Shown here: in pieces, positions 48,976 through 57,882 of the stretch
How the letters are laid out: every line of letters starts with the position of its first letter
How positions within the stretch are numbered: the first letter of the stretch is position 1
Assembly: GCA_020634155.1 (NCBI GenBank)
Contig: JACKCI010000001.1
Span: 124,001-188,000, forward strand
Length of the DNA: 64,000 nt
Direction: 5' to 3'
Source of the DNA: Anaerolineales bacterium
GTDB lineage: Bacteria; Chloroflexota; Anaerolineae; Aggregatilineales; J027
Notes under the pieces: generated by a model
The model's database searches: none
What the model saw: only the letters and a program-made list of their open reading frames with translations
Told to the model about the DNA's origin: nothing
Position numbers and translations under genes: made by a program

Positions 48976-51157
48976 TAAACAACTCTACGAACTCTTTCAA
49001 GCGGAGGCGACAGAGTATCTTGAGCAGATGAATCAGCTGCTGCTTCAGTTAGAAACAGCAACCGATTCCCAACCAGATGCGCTGCGGGAGTTGTTCCGTG
49101 TGGCGCATAGTCTCAAAGGAGCCGCCCGTACTGTCAACCAACGCGACATCGAACAGGTCGCCCATGCTCTTGAAAACATCTTTGCTGAAGTGCGTGAGGG
49201 TCGGCTCAACCTCAATCCAACCATGGCCGATGTATTATATGATGGCTTGGATAGTATTCAACTATTGATGGCGGGTGAAGTAGAGCAATTGGATTTGGCA
49301 GGCGTGATTGCGAACCTCCACGCGATAGTGCCAAACCAATCACCCCCTAGTACATCAACCTTTGAACCAGCCCCACAACCGAGTGCTATACCTGAAGCAC
49401 CCATCCGTACCACCAACGAATACCCCCCCGAAGAGATTATACGGGTACCTGTTGCCAAGTTAGATGCACTGCTCCTCGAAGTGAGCAATTTGTTGGTATC
49501 CCGTATGAATATCGAGCAGCGGGTGTCAGATCTGAAGTATCTCCGCGAACAGCACCATCTGTGGCAGAAGCAGTGGCGGCGGGTACATACTGACTATATC
49601 CGACTCTTGCGAGCAGTTGGCACCGACTCGAATTGGCAACCTATGTTAGATTTTCTACAAGAAACTCAGCGGTATATGCGCCTAACCAGTCGGCAACTCA
49701 GCACCAATGAGCAGGCGTTGAATGAAGATACCTTGGTCTTGGGGTTGTCGGTGGACGCTTTACAATCGGGAGTGCGGCAGATCCGCCTATTGCCCTTTGA
49801 GACAATGGTGGGCAATCTCCAACGCATGGTGCGCGACATTGCCCGTGAGTTAGGTAAAGATGTTTTGTTTCAAACGGTTGGTACCCGCATTGCTCTTGAT
49901 AAATATGTACTAGAACGCATACGTGACCCCTTGCTGCATCTGCTGCGAAATGCCATTGATCATGGCATAGAAGCCCCTGATGTGCGTGAAGCCAAAGGCA
50001 AACCCCGCCAAGGGCTGGTGTTGCTGACCTTGATGCAAAAGGGCAACAAGGTTCATATTCTGGTCTCGGATGATGGACGCGGCATTGATGACAACTATGT
50101 GCGGCAAGTGGCTATTGAGCGCGGATTTATTACAGCACAGGACGCTTTAACCCAATCTGAAACTTTAGAATTGTTACTCCAACCCGGTATGACCACCACT
50201 GAGCGTGTCAGCACCATTTCAGGGCGTGGGGTTGGGCTGGATGTGGTGCGACAGAAAATCGAGCAACTCCAAGGCCAACTGCGTATCGAAAGCACGGTCG
50301 GGCAAGGTACCACCTTTGAGCTAGGGCTACCGATTTCACTTAGCACCTTGCGCTGTATGTTGGTGGAAGTCGGTCAAGAATTGTACGCCATTCCAACCAA
50401 CGCGGTGGTGCGGGTACTCGACTATGAACCAGATACAACCTTCACAGTCAAAGGCAAAAGCATGTTTGTTGTGGATGGTCGTCCAGTACCGTTGGTCGAT
50501 TTAGCTGATGCACTTGAGCGCGGCGAACAAACCTGTCAAGGTACACTGGTCATGATACTCAGTGCGTTGGAGCGCCAACACGGGTTTATTGTGGATGGCA
50601 TCATCAGTGAACAAGAGGTTATCGTCCGTAACCTAAATCCTGAATTGGCACGCATCCGCAATGTCAGCGGGGCTACACTATTAGCAAATGGACAGGTCGT
50701 GATTATCCTGAACGTAAGTGACCTTATCAAAAGCGCTCAGGGTAAGCCCGTTCGTCGGCGTGAAGTGGTGCCACCGACAGCGCCTCTGGTAGTGCGACGG
50801 CGGATATTGGTGGTGGATGACAGTATCACGACCCGTACTCTACAAAAGAATATCCTTGAAGCGGCAGGGTATGAGGTGTTGACGGCTACACATGGGGCAG
50901 AAGCTCTCGACCTTTTGACCTCGCAGGCTGTCGATTTGGTCATTAGCGATATTGAGATGCCTTGGATTAATGGATTTGAGTTAACGGCCCGCATCCGCAA
51001 GCACCCAGAAATTAAGAATTTGCCTATAATTCTGGTAACATCATTAGATGCACCTGAACACCGTGAGCAGGGATTCAAAGCTGGGGCAGATGCGTATATT
51101 GCAAAGGGGGTTTTCGATCAAAATGAGTTACTCCATACGATTCAGACCCTCTTGTAA
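48965..51157 (+). CDS. cheA: Hybrid chemotaxis kinase CheA with C-terminal receiver
   Basis: A 730-residue kinase. The Hpt domain at 1-105 has phospho-His48 in VAHSLKGAAR; a linker, dimerisation and ATPase domains follow (about 175-455; LLRNAIDHGIEAPD, SDDGRGID, GRGVGLDVVRQ), then a CheW-like domain (about 465-600) and a C-terminal receiver (about 610-730) with ILVVDDS and VISDIEMPW (phosphoacceptor Asp about 661). A CheA fused to REC is typical of Frz-, Pil-Chp- and cyanobacterial Pix-like systems. No separate cheY, cheB, cheR, cheC or cheD is in the window. The stop overlaps the ssb -35 element. Confidence 0.94.
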   Translation: MSGDKQLYELFQAEATEYLEQMNQLLLQLETATDSQPDALRELFRVAHSLKGAARTVNQRDIEQVAHALENIFAEVREGRLNLNPTMADVLYDGLDSIQLLMAGEVEQLDLAGVIANLHAIVPNQSPPSTSTFEPAPQPSAIPEAPIRTTNEYPPEEIIRVPVAKLDALLLEVSNLLVSRMNIEQRVSDLKYLREQHHLWQKQWRRVHTDYIRLLRAVGTDSNWQPMLDFLQETQRYMRLTSRQLSTNEQALNEDTLVLGLSVDALQSGVRQIRLLPFETMVGNLQRMVRDIARELGKDVLFQTVGTRIALDKYVLERIRDPLLHLLRNAIDHGIEAPDVREAKGKPRQGLVLLTLMQKGNKVHILVSDDGRGIDDNYVRQVAIERGFITAQDALTQSETLELLLQPGMTTTERVSTISGRGVGLDVVRQKIEQLQGQLRIESTVGQGTTFELGLPISLSTLRCMLVEVGQELYAIPTNAVVRVLDYEPDTTFTVKGKSMFVVDGRPVPLVDLADALERGEQTCQGTLVMILSALERQHGFIVDGIISEQEVIVRNLNPELARIRNVSGATLLANGQVVIILNVSDLIKSAQGKPVRRREVVPPTAPLVVRRRILVVDDSITTRTLQKNILEAAGYEVLTATHGAEALDLLTSQAVDLVISDIEMPWINGFELTARIRKHPEIKNLPIILVTSLDAPEHREQGFKAGADAYIAKGVFDQNELLHTIQTLL

Positions 51158-51180
51158 GCCTAAAACAATTGTTCTATAAT
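51152..51180 (+). promoter_or_regulatory. Promoter of ssb
   Basis: TTGTAA (51152-51157), 17-base spacer, perfect TATAAT (51175-51180). The -35 overlaps the cheA stop codon. Transcription would start near 51187, just upstream of AGAAAGG and the ssb ATG. Confidence 0.65.
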
Positions 51181-51205
51181 TAACTATCTTGTAGAAAGGT
51201 TTTCT

Positions 51206-51622
51206 ATGTACCAACAGATCACCATTGTTGGAAACGTGGGGCGTGACCCCGAAATGCGCTATACAGGTGGGGGTACCCCTGTTTGCTCCTTTAGTGTAGC
51301 CGTAAGTCGGCGCTGGAATGATCGCACAACAAATGAGCAGCGTGAAAAAACCACGTGGTTTAAGGTAACGGCATGGCGACAACTTGCAGAAACTTGTAGC
51401 CAATATGTCAAAAAGGGAATGCAGATTCTGGTCATTGGCGAAATAGATGCCAGCGCCTATGTCACCCAAAACGGCGAACCTCGTGCGAGTCTAGAGCTTA
51501 CTGCGTCCACCGTTAAATTTTTGGGTTCACGGGGTGATAGTGGTGGTTCATCTAGTAGCTATAGCGACGAAGGCGGCTACCACCAAGACTATGCCTCGGA
51601 TGCGGATGATATTCCGTTCTAA
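51206..51622 (+). CDS. ssb: Single-stranded DNA-binding protein
   Basis: A 138-residue SSB. The OB fold (1-105) starts YQQITIVGNVGRDPEMRYT and includes WFKVTAWRQLAE and KKGMQILVIGEI. A Gly/Ser-rich linker leads to the acidic tip DADDIPF, the conserved partner-binding tail. It tetramerises on single-stranded DNA in replication and repair. It is not next to rpsF/rpsR, so it may be an additional SSB; it has its own promoter and ends at an intergenic hairpin. Confidence 0.95.
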   Translation: MYQQITIVGNVGRDPEMRYTGGGTPVCSFSVAVSRRWNDRTTNEQREKTTWFKVTAWRQLAETCSQYVKKGMQILVIGEIDASAYVTQNGEPRASLELTASTVKFLGSRGDSGGSSSSYSDEGGYHQDYASDADDIPF

Positions 51623-51639
51623 AATGAATACGCAATCAA

Positions 51640-51679
51640 ACAGAATGCGCCTTGGCGGTTGGCACAAAGCGCATTCTGT
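51640..51679. terminator. Intergenic hairpin between convergent ssb and uspA-like genes
   Basis: Perfect 11-base stem (51640-51650 with 51669-51679) and an 18-base loop. T-rich sequence after it is weak on both strands, so it may act as a bidirectional or Rho-assisted end. Confidence 0.5.
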
Positions 51680-51704
51680 TGTTCAGATTAGAAGGAGGTA
51701 CGCA

Positions 51705-52166
51705 TTAATTTTGATCAGGTGATTTTGCCACCCGTACAAGGAAGATTGGGCAGTTGGCAGCCCGCAAAACCCGCTCGGCTACACTGCCAAATACCCACCG
51801 ACTGACCCCGCTCCGTCCATGCGTTGCCATCACAATTAGGTCGATATTCTGAAATTCGGCATATTCGAGAACACCATCCACGACAATCCCCTCCACAACC
51901 TTGGTATGCAGGGTTTTGTTGAGTTGTGGACTGTAGACGCTCGACATACGGTTAAGATAATCATGAGCCTCTTGCAAAGCGGCTTGGCGGAAGGACTCGC
52001 CTAGTTGATATTCGACCTCATAAGGGGCAAGGCTCCCGACCATGTGCATAACCACTTGGAGAAGATAGACATCAGCCTCAAACGCATTGGCTAAGGCTAT
52101 CGCATGCTCAATTGCCTGTTCAGCAAGTTCTGAACCATCTAGAGGGACGAGGATTTTCTTGTACAT
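51705..52166 (-). CDS. Universal stress protein, UspA family
   Basis: A 153-residue Usp domain starting YKKILVPLDGSELAEQA. The ATP-binding signature GRSGVSRWVFGSVAERVL, following MATH, matches the G-2x-G-9x-G(S/T) pattern, so it probably binds ATP. It follows the CBS-domain gene by 11 bases on the same strand, and the pair may sense adenine nucleotides together. AAAGGAGG upstream of ATG 52166 is strong. Confidence 0.94.
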   Translation of the reverse strand: MYKKILVPLDGSELAEQAIEHAIALANAFEADVYLLQVVMHMVGSLAPYEVEYQLGESFRQAALQEAHDYLNRMSSVYSPQLNKTLHTKVVEGIVVDGVLEYAEFQNIDLIVMATHGRSGVSRWVFGSVAERVLRAANCPIFLVRVAKSPDQN

Positions 52167-52177
52167 GTTGGCCTCCT

Positions 52178-52591
52178 TTAACCAATGGTCAAGAGGTGAA
52201 CGAGTGCTTTCAGCATATCTGTAATGGTAATAATCCCAATAACTTGTTGCTGGTCATCAACTACTGGCAAGCCGCTAAACCGACCATTGAGCATCAAGTC
52301 GGCAGCCTCTTGGAGGGGCGCATCAGGTTTGATGGTCACGGGATTACGGGTCATGCAGTTTTCGACAAGGGTATTTTCGAGCAGATAGGTGTCTTGCCAA
52401 CCCTCACGCAACACATAGGGGGAGTTCATCGCAAGGCGCAGGTCACGGTCGGTGATAATTCCGACCAAACGCCCATCTTGTACAACTGGTAAACGCCGTC
52501 CCACTACCGCCATTTGCTCTAGTGCAGTTTTCAAATCAGACTCTGGCGAGATGGTGGCAGGGTTGGCTGTCATAAAATCTCGGACACGCAT
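52178..52591 (-). CDS. Two-CBS-domain protein
   Basis: A 137-residue protein consisting of a tandem CBS pair (Bateman module): VRDFMTANPATISPESDL...VGIITDRDLR in the first half and VENCMTRNPVTIKPDAPL...IGIITITDML in the second. Such modules bind AMP, ATP or SAM. It has no effector domain and may act through the neighbouring Usp protein. Start ATG 52591 with GAGG; a GTG two codons upstream is in frame. Confidence 0.92.
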   Translation of the reverse strand: MRVRDFMTANPATISPESDLKTALEQMAVVGRRLPVVQDGRLVGIITDRDLRLAMNSPYVLREGWQDTYLLENTLVENCMTRNPVTIKPDAPLQEAADLMLNGRFSGLPVVDDQQQVIGIITITDMLKALVHLLTIG

Positions 52592-52630
52592 ATTCACCTC
52601 ATTATTAACTTAAGGATGACACAACCATTC

Positions 52631-52661
52631 TAGAAAACCTAGTGCTGAACGACGTTTTCTA
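52631..52661 (-). terminator. Hairpin downstream of the dynamin genes
   Basis: Perfect eight-base stem TAGAAAAC/GTTTTCTA (52631-52638 with 52654-52661) with 15-base loop, 15 bases after the dynamin stop on the minus strand. The T-run after the stem is poor. Confidence 0.4.
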
Positions 52662-52675
52662 AAATGACACTCGAC

Positions 52676-54475
52676 CTAAGCCTCGATTTCGACAATGATT
52701 TTATCCAACTCCGTCCGCAAATTGGTGGCCCGTTGGCTATATCCCTTGAGTGTTTCAAGCTGCTCTTGATAGCGCTTGGTCAGGGCTTCTAGACGGCTAA
52801 ATACAGGGGATAGAATCTCTTGCCCATATTGCAGCAAGCGGGTACGTTCACGGTCGGTCAAGTCTTGCAAGGCTTGGCGATAGCTCTCACGCAGTTTCTT
52901 GAGGCGTTCTTCGAGTTCCTTTTGGGCATCTTGGCGCAACTTACGCCCATACAGCAGCACACCTGCAATTCCACCACCAGCCAACGCGGGGCCGACAACA
53001 AGCGTTCCCAAAATACCAATAGCCGAGGCGGTCACTGCACCGGGGGCAGCGAAGCCTAACGCTATAGCAATTACCCCGCCGATTAGCCCCGTGATGCTGG
53101 CAGTAAAGCGCGATAGATTGAGGGCAAAGGTATCCCGCAGGCTTTCGGCAAGGTTGTTTTGGTTATAACTTTTCAACTCGGCATCGGCAATAGCGATAGC
53201 CTCCTGTAAAGCTGTCCGTTGGTCAGCATAGCTACCTGCATCGGGCGTACCGATTTCCTGCTCCATAAGGGCTTGGAGTTTGTTGAGGCGGTCTATGATG
53301 TTGCGCCAATAGCGACGGCTACTATCAACCACCGCGCTGACGTAATCCTCAGAAATATCGCTAATCTGGGTTAAGGCTGTTCCCACCACTTCTTTTTCAA
53401 ACTTGGCCCGCATGACTTCCTTATCAGGGGGGCGGATACCTTTGGCGAGGGTCAGATTTTGGTTAATGAAGGTTTGACCACGCCCCGCGAGAGCATCAAA
53501 CACACGGTCAAGTTCCCGCATGGTGGTTGAGAGACGGTCAGCAAGGGTCTTGGCATGAGCCTCAAGCTCCTCACGCAATTGCTCGGCGTAGGCTCTGTCA
53601 GCGCCCACTAACTGGCTATTCTCACCAAGTTTGGTCTGATACTTCTTGACGATGCTATCAACAAAATCCAGTTGGGCCGTTAATTTCTGCTTGGCAGGCG
53701 GTACTCGTTCAAAGGTATCGTAAAGATAAGCACGCACCACATCCATGCCGCTCTCATCACCAGCAACACGGCTGAATAGCCCACCACGCTTATTTTGCAA
53801 AGCCTTTTTCGCGGAGACGGCAAACATCGGCGGCTCTAACCCGACCAATTCGGAAACCTGTTGTTTGACAAAAGCCTCAACTTCCTTGAGTTCTTTCTTC
53901 TCCAGCAGGTCAACTTGATTGATGATGAGTAGGACTTTTTTGCCATAATCTCGGGCCAATTCAAGATATAGACGCTCGGTTTGGGCAAAAGCTTTTTTGG
54001 CAGAAAGCAGGAATAGTACCAAGTCACTGCGGCTGAGGAATTGCTTGGCAATGCGCTCGTGCTTCTGAAAGACCGAACCCGTCCCCGGTGTATCAACAAT
54101 AACCACTCCGGGACTACCAGTATTGGGATGTGTCCATTCTCGTACAACGCCATCTTGTTTGCTGGCAGGGGCTTTACTGCGTAGTTCCCCATAGCGCACC
54201 AGTTCAATGGCCTCAGTGGTGGGAGTGATACCCGTCGGCAGAAACTCGTCACCGAGCAGAGCATTCACAAAGGTGGATTTGCCCGCGTTGAATTCGCCAA
54301 CAATAACCACCAAAAAGAACATATCACGCAAATCTCCCGCATTTTGCAGGAGACGCTCTTTGTCGCTGAGGGCCTCTTCCCCATAGGCAGAAACATGCTC
54401 GGCGACTTCAAAGAGAAGTTTGACTTCTCGTTCACGGACATCTGCAATTGGGCCTTCAAGTACAATGCTAGGCAT
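52676..54475 (-). CDS. Bacterial dynamin-like GTPase, second of pair
   Basis: A 599-residue dynamin-family protein. The GTPase domain has P-loop GEFNAGKST (about 60-68), switch I Thr in TGITPTTEAI, DTPGTG (G3) and NQVD (G4). Long helical regions follow. A hydrophobic paddle lies at about 455-510 (LSRFTASITGLIGGVIAIALG and GTLVVGPALAGGGIAGVLLYG), followed by a coiled coil returning to the C-terminus. This layout fits membrane-fusion or membrane-repair dynamins such as DynA or BDLP. It starts one base after the stop of the partner dynamin. Confidence 0.92.
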   Translation of the reverse strand: MPSIVLEGPIADVREREVKLLFEVAEHVSAYGEEALSDKERLLQNAGDLRDMFFLVVIVGEFNAGKSTFVNALLGDEFLPTGITPTTEAIELVRYGELRSKAPASKQDGVVREWTHPNTGSPGVVIVDTPGTGSVFQKHERIAKQFLSRSDLVLFLLSAKKAFAQTERLYLELARDYGKKVLLIINQVDLLEKKELKEVEAFVKQQVSELVGLEPPMFAVSAKKALQNKRGGLFSRVAGDESGMDVVRAYLYDTFERVPPAKQKLTAQLDFVDSIVKKYQTKLGENSQLVGADRAYAEQLREELEAHAKTLADRLSTTMRELDRVFDALAGRGQTFINQNLTLAKGIRPPDKEVMRAKFEKEVVGTALTQISDISEDYVSAVVDSSRRYWRNIIDRLNKLQALMEQEIGTPDAGSYADQRTALQEAIAIADAELKSYNQNNLAESLRDTFALNLSRFTASITGLIGGVIAIALGFAAPGAVTASAIGILGTLVVGPALAGGGIAGVLLYGRKLRQDAQKELEERLKKLRESYRQALQDLTDRERTRLLQYGQEILSPVFSRLEALTKRYQEQLETLKGYSQRATNLRTELDKIIVEIEA

Positions 54476-54476
54476 A

Positions 54477-56333
54477 TCAATCCTTCAATAAGCCAGATAA
54501 TTTTCGCTGGAGACCGATAATGATTTGTTCTTGCGCTTCCAATTCTTTCTTGAGTTGGTCAGTTTGCTCGATTTGCGTACTAATGAGCCGCGTAAAAGGG
54601 GCAGCAATATCTTGACGAAGTTGGGTACCATAGGCGATTTGCTGGTCAATGGCCTGCTGCAAAGTCTTGATGTAGCGGTCACGCAACTCACCAATCCGTC
54701 CACGATAATTGGCTTTGAGCATCCAGCCACGTACTGGAAGCATCGCCAAGCCTAAGAGCATCAGGGCTAACACAAAAACGAGACTCAACAATCCATTACC
54801 ATTGCTCAGGATGGCACCTGTTGCAATCAGAATGGCAATCATGACCACCACAAACATCCAAAAAGCCATGGTTACAATTGTACCCCGTAGCACGCGGTCA
54901 ATGCGTTCCGTTTCAAAATGACTGGCCTTGGCAATGATTTCATCAAGGTCATTACGGATGTTGCGGAGTGCCTTGCGATCATAGCTCATGGGCGGCTGTA
55001 CCTTACCGATAACCTTATTTTGCAGGGTTTCCGGCAAGTTCCAAATTTGTTGGCGGGTATAATCCACCAACTGGTCAACCTCTTCTTGATCGCGGCCTTC
55101 AAGGGCGGGGCCGATTTGATTGGTGGTTTCAGGGATGCGCTCAAGGATTTCCCGCACATCATGACGGGTAAAGGCTTCTTGACCTTGGGTGCGCTTGCGG
55201 AACCGCCGAAAGACTGCGCTAACTCCTAAAATCTCAAAGAAGCCAGCCAAGGATTGACCTACTGCCCGCGATGCCTGAAAAAGCTCATCAATGGCAACAG
55301 CCCCACTATCACTGACTACCAGCCATTCCTTCTGAATGTCATCAATATGTTTGTGGACGAGACGCTCACGGTCATGTTGGGAGGCGATGATTTGGGCCGC
55401 GATATTGTCCACCGATTTGCGGTGTTCACTCAGAGAAGACTGAGACGTTTGTACGTGGCTGATGGCAGCACGGATAGCATTACTGGAAACCTGTAACGGG
55501 GTCTCTAATTTTTGGTGTACCCGTTGGGCATCATCCAGACTTTCGTTGAGGTATTCTTCGATGTCGGCGAAGCCACTCTCATCCCAGATGAGTTCATCAC
55601 GGGGGGCATCGGGGCTATAAGCCGTGAGCGCTTGTTTTGCAGATACGAGCCAGATGGTTGGCTCAATCCCCATGTGTAAGCGCGACTGCTCCTCTACAAA
55701 AGCACGGACGGTCTCACGGTCTTCTGGCTCCAGCACATCAATTTGGTTGACGACAATGACCATGCGCTTGCCATATTCTTTGAGGGATTGCATAAAGGTC
55801 AGATTGTTAGCCGTCAAGACCTGTGTGGCAATCATCACCAAGAACACAATATCGGCACGGTGCAAGAACTTCTTAGTGAGTTCATCATGCCTTTCAAAGA
55901 CCGATTCAAGGCCGGGGGTATCCACTAAACTTAGGCGTTCTAGGAGTTCAGATGGATAAAAAATAGTGCTGACGCTTCCGGTGCGGCTTTGCTGAAAGGC
56001 TGGCCCATAGCGCAAAATAGCGATATGGTCCGTGGTTGGAACCGGCCCAACTGTCAAAACTGCTTTTCCTAGAAGGGCATTAATCACGCTTGATTTGCCA
56101 GAACTGAAAGGGCCAACCAACGTTAACAGAAAGGGGTGGTCAGCGTGAAAGATGGCATCCCGTACTTGGTCGAGATAGCTATTGGGTAGGTCATCGACTT
56201 GCGTCAAGGTATCGAGTAGTTTGTTAAGCGCCTCATACTGCTCGCGGCGAAGGTCAGCATAACGTGCGAGCTGCTTTCCTTCGCGGCGAATCGCTTGTTT
56301 TGAGACAGATGGTTCGGGTGTATTGGTTTCCAT
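54477..56333 (-). CDS. Bacterial dynamin-like GTPase, first of pair
   Basis: A 618-residue dynamin-family protein. The GTPase domain includes P-loop GPFSSGKSS (about 75-83), Thr in GPVPTTDHI, DTPGLES and NQID. Two membrane helices form a hairpin at about 505-550 (MAFWMFVVVMIAILIATGAIL and LSLVFVLALMLLGLAMLPV), then a coiled coil. It is divergent in sequence from the partner encoded downstream, so the two probably act as a heteromeric pair rather than duplicates. The frame extends 39 bases upstream to a non-ATG codon, but ATG 56333 is preferred. The HAD gene is transcribed away from it. Confidence 0.92.
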   Translation of the reverse strand: METNTPEPSVSKQAIRREGKQLARYADLRREQYEALNKLLDTLTQVDDLPNSYLDQVRDAIFHADHPFLLTLVGPFSSGKSSVINALLGKAVLTVGPVPTTDHIAILRYGPAFQQSRTGSVSTIFYPSELLERLSLVDTPGLESVFERHDELTKKFLHRADIVFLVMIATQVLTANNLTFMQSLKEYGKRMVIVVNQIDVLEPEDRETVRAFVEEQSRLHMGIEPTIWLVSAKQALTAYSPDAPRDELIWDESGFADIEEYLNESLDDAQRVHQKLETPLQVSSNAIRAAISHVQTSQSSLSEHRKSVDNIAAQIIASQHDRERLVHKHIDDIQKEWLVVSDSGAVAIDELFQASRAVGQSLAGFFEILGVSAVFRRFRKRTQGQEAFTRHDVREILERIPETTNQIGPALEGRDQEEVDQLVDYTRQQIWNLPETLQNKVIGKVQPPMSYDRKALRNIRNDLDEIIAKASHFETERIDRVLRGTIVTMAFWMFVVVMIAILIATGAILSNGNGLLSLVFVLALMLLGLAMLPVRGWMLKANYRGRIGELRDRYIKTLQQAIDQQIAYGTQLRQDIAAPFTRLISTQIEQTDQLKKELEAQEQIIIGLQRKLSGLLKD

Positions 56334-56416
56334 CGACAATCCCGTTAAACTCAGTACAGAGAATAGTAGCACGCCTCTGTTGACCGTTCAATATTCTATA
56401 CGTAAAAGGGTTGGTG

Positions 56417-57178
56417 ATGTTGGCAAAGGGCATAATCTTTGATTTAGGCGGTACCTTGATGCGGTTCTATCCGCCCAAGGGCAATTGGGAAGATATGGAA
56501 AAGGCGGGTGGTGAGGCCCTAATCAATTTTCTCACTCGTATGGGCTACAACTTACCCCCCGATGCCCTCGACCAAACATGGCGAGCTATGCGCGAGGCTT
56601 GGGTGACCATTGGGCAGCAGCCTGACCCTCAAACGCTGACGGTGCGCTATCAATTGGAGCGCTTACTGGTTGAGCGGTGGAGATTAACGTTTTCTCATGA
56701 AGCATTGGCGGTTGCCGAACATGCGTATATTTCAGGGTCACAAGTGCATGTTCGCCCCATTGATGACGCTGTATCGACCCTTCAGGCGTTGCGTGCAGCC
56801 GGATTCCCCCTTGGGTTGATCTCTAACACCATGTGGCCGGGGCGAGCGCATGAGTATGATCTCGCGTTCTTTGGGCTAGGGGAATATTTTGATTTCACCC
56901 TCTTTTCATCCGACGAACAAGTGTGGAAACCTTTCCCAACTATCTTTGAGCGAGCAGTCGCACGTTGGGGATTCCAACCACAAGATGTAATTTATGTGGG
57001 CGATAGCTTGTATTTTGATGTATATGGAGGGCAACAAGCCAACCTCCAAACCGTATGGATTGAACAACCTGAAAAATGGTGGCCTCCGACGTTGGATGTT
57101 GATAATATTATTCCAGATAGGACAATAACGCGGGTTTCAGATTTAGTCGAATTACTCAAGCAAGGAGACCTTCAGTAA
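56417..57178 (+). CDS. HAD-superfamily hydrolase
   Basis: A 253-residue HAD hydrolase with IFDLGGTLMRF, in which the second catalytic Asp of the DxD motif is replaced by Gly, so motif I is DLGGT as in many phosphatases of the YjjG/FMN-like group. GLISNTMW (motif II Ser/Thr), KPFPTIFERAV (motif III Lys) and YVGDSLYFDVYG (motif IV Asp) are intact. The cap is helical. AAGGG precedes ATG 56417. Its last base is shared with the start of the DsbA-like gene. Confidence 0.9.
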   Translation: MLAKGIIFDLGGTLMRFYPPKGNWEDMEKAGGEALINFLTRMGYNLPPDALDQTWRAMREAWVTIGQQPDPQTLTVRYQLERLLVERWRLTFSHEALAVAEHAYISGSQVHVRPIDDAVSTLQALRAAGFPLGLISNTMWPGRAHEYDLAFFGLGEYFDFTLFSSDEQVWKPFPTIFERAVARWGFQPQDVIYVGDSLYFDVYGGQQANLQTVWIEQPEKWWPPTLDVDNIIPDRTITRVSDLVELLKQGDLQ

Positions 57179-57882
57179 TGGGAAGCCGGAAGCAGCGCCA
57201 AAAACGCGCCGAAAAACGCAAGAAGCAGCAAATGAAACAAATGATCATTGGAGTCAGCGCGGTGGCGGTTGTCGTTGTCGTGGCGTTGTTTGTCTACTAT
57301 ATCCTCTTAGATCGCACGGCTCCATTGCCCGATGGGGTCGATACCGCTTATGCAGGACTGCCCCAAACTACTGGTAATAGCGAAAACGGTGAACCAGAGT
57401 ATGTTGGTATTCTTGGTGACCCCACAGCCCCGATTGAGGTGCGCGAATACTCTAGTTTCGCTTGCCCGCACTGCAAAGACCTTCAATCAACCATCAAGCA
57501 ATTGGAACCCTATATTGAAGATGGCACCGTTAAGTTGGTGTTTGTCCCAATCTACAATATCGCAGGCTTGGGGGCCAATGAAGGAGCCAAAGCTGCCATT
57601 TGTGCTGGTGAACAAGGTAAATTCTTTGAAATGCACGATGTCATGTTCTATTGGCAAGGACGTGAGAATTACGGAACGCGCTTGATTCGATCGGCTGCCG
57701 ACCAGCTAGGGCTAGACGTTGATACTTTTTCGGATTGTTTCAACTCAAGCCGCATTGATCGCCTCGTGCGTGAAGCATCCAGTGAGTTTAGGGGGCGCGA
57801 CTTGACGGGTACTCCTTCAGTGTTTGTCAACGGCAACCTGTCAAGCAACCTCATCGGTGACGTGGAAGCCTTGCTCAACTAA
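57178..57882 (+). CDS. Membrane-anchored DsbA-like thiol-disulfide oxidoreductase
   Basis: A 234-residue protein. A strongly basic start (about 20 residues rich in Lys/Arg/Gln) precedes a span at 22-45 (IIGVSAVAVVVVVALFVYYIL), placing the rest outside. The thioredoxin fold with helical insert carries CPHC in EYSSFACPHCKDL and the cis-Pro in GTPSVFVNG. This is the BdbD/DsbA-like Thioredoxin_4 family, which forms or isomerises disulfides in exported proteins. Cys at 141-ish and 182-ish could form a second disulfide. Stop and start codons overlap with both neighbours. Confidence 0.92.
   Translation: MGSRKQRQKRAEKRKKQQMKQMIIGVSAVAVVVVVALFVYYILLDRTAPLPDGVDTAYAGLPQTTGNSENGEPEYVGILGDPTAPIEVREYSSFACPHCKDLQSTIKQLEPYIEDGTVKLVFVPIYNIAGLGANEGAKAAICAGEQGKFFEMHDVMFYWQGRENYGTRLIRSAADQLGLDVDTFSDCFNSSRIDRLVREASSEFRGRDLTGTPSVFVNGNLSSNLIGDVEALLN

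Noticed and set aside
51688..51720. Strong AAGGAGGT sequence at 51692-51699 on the plus strand
   Set aside because: The only start codon at suitable spacing leads to a stop after three codons; it lies opposite the end of the Usp gene and is probably chance.
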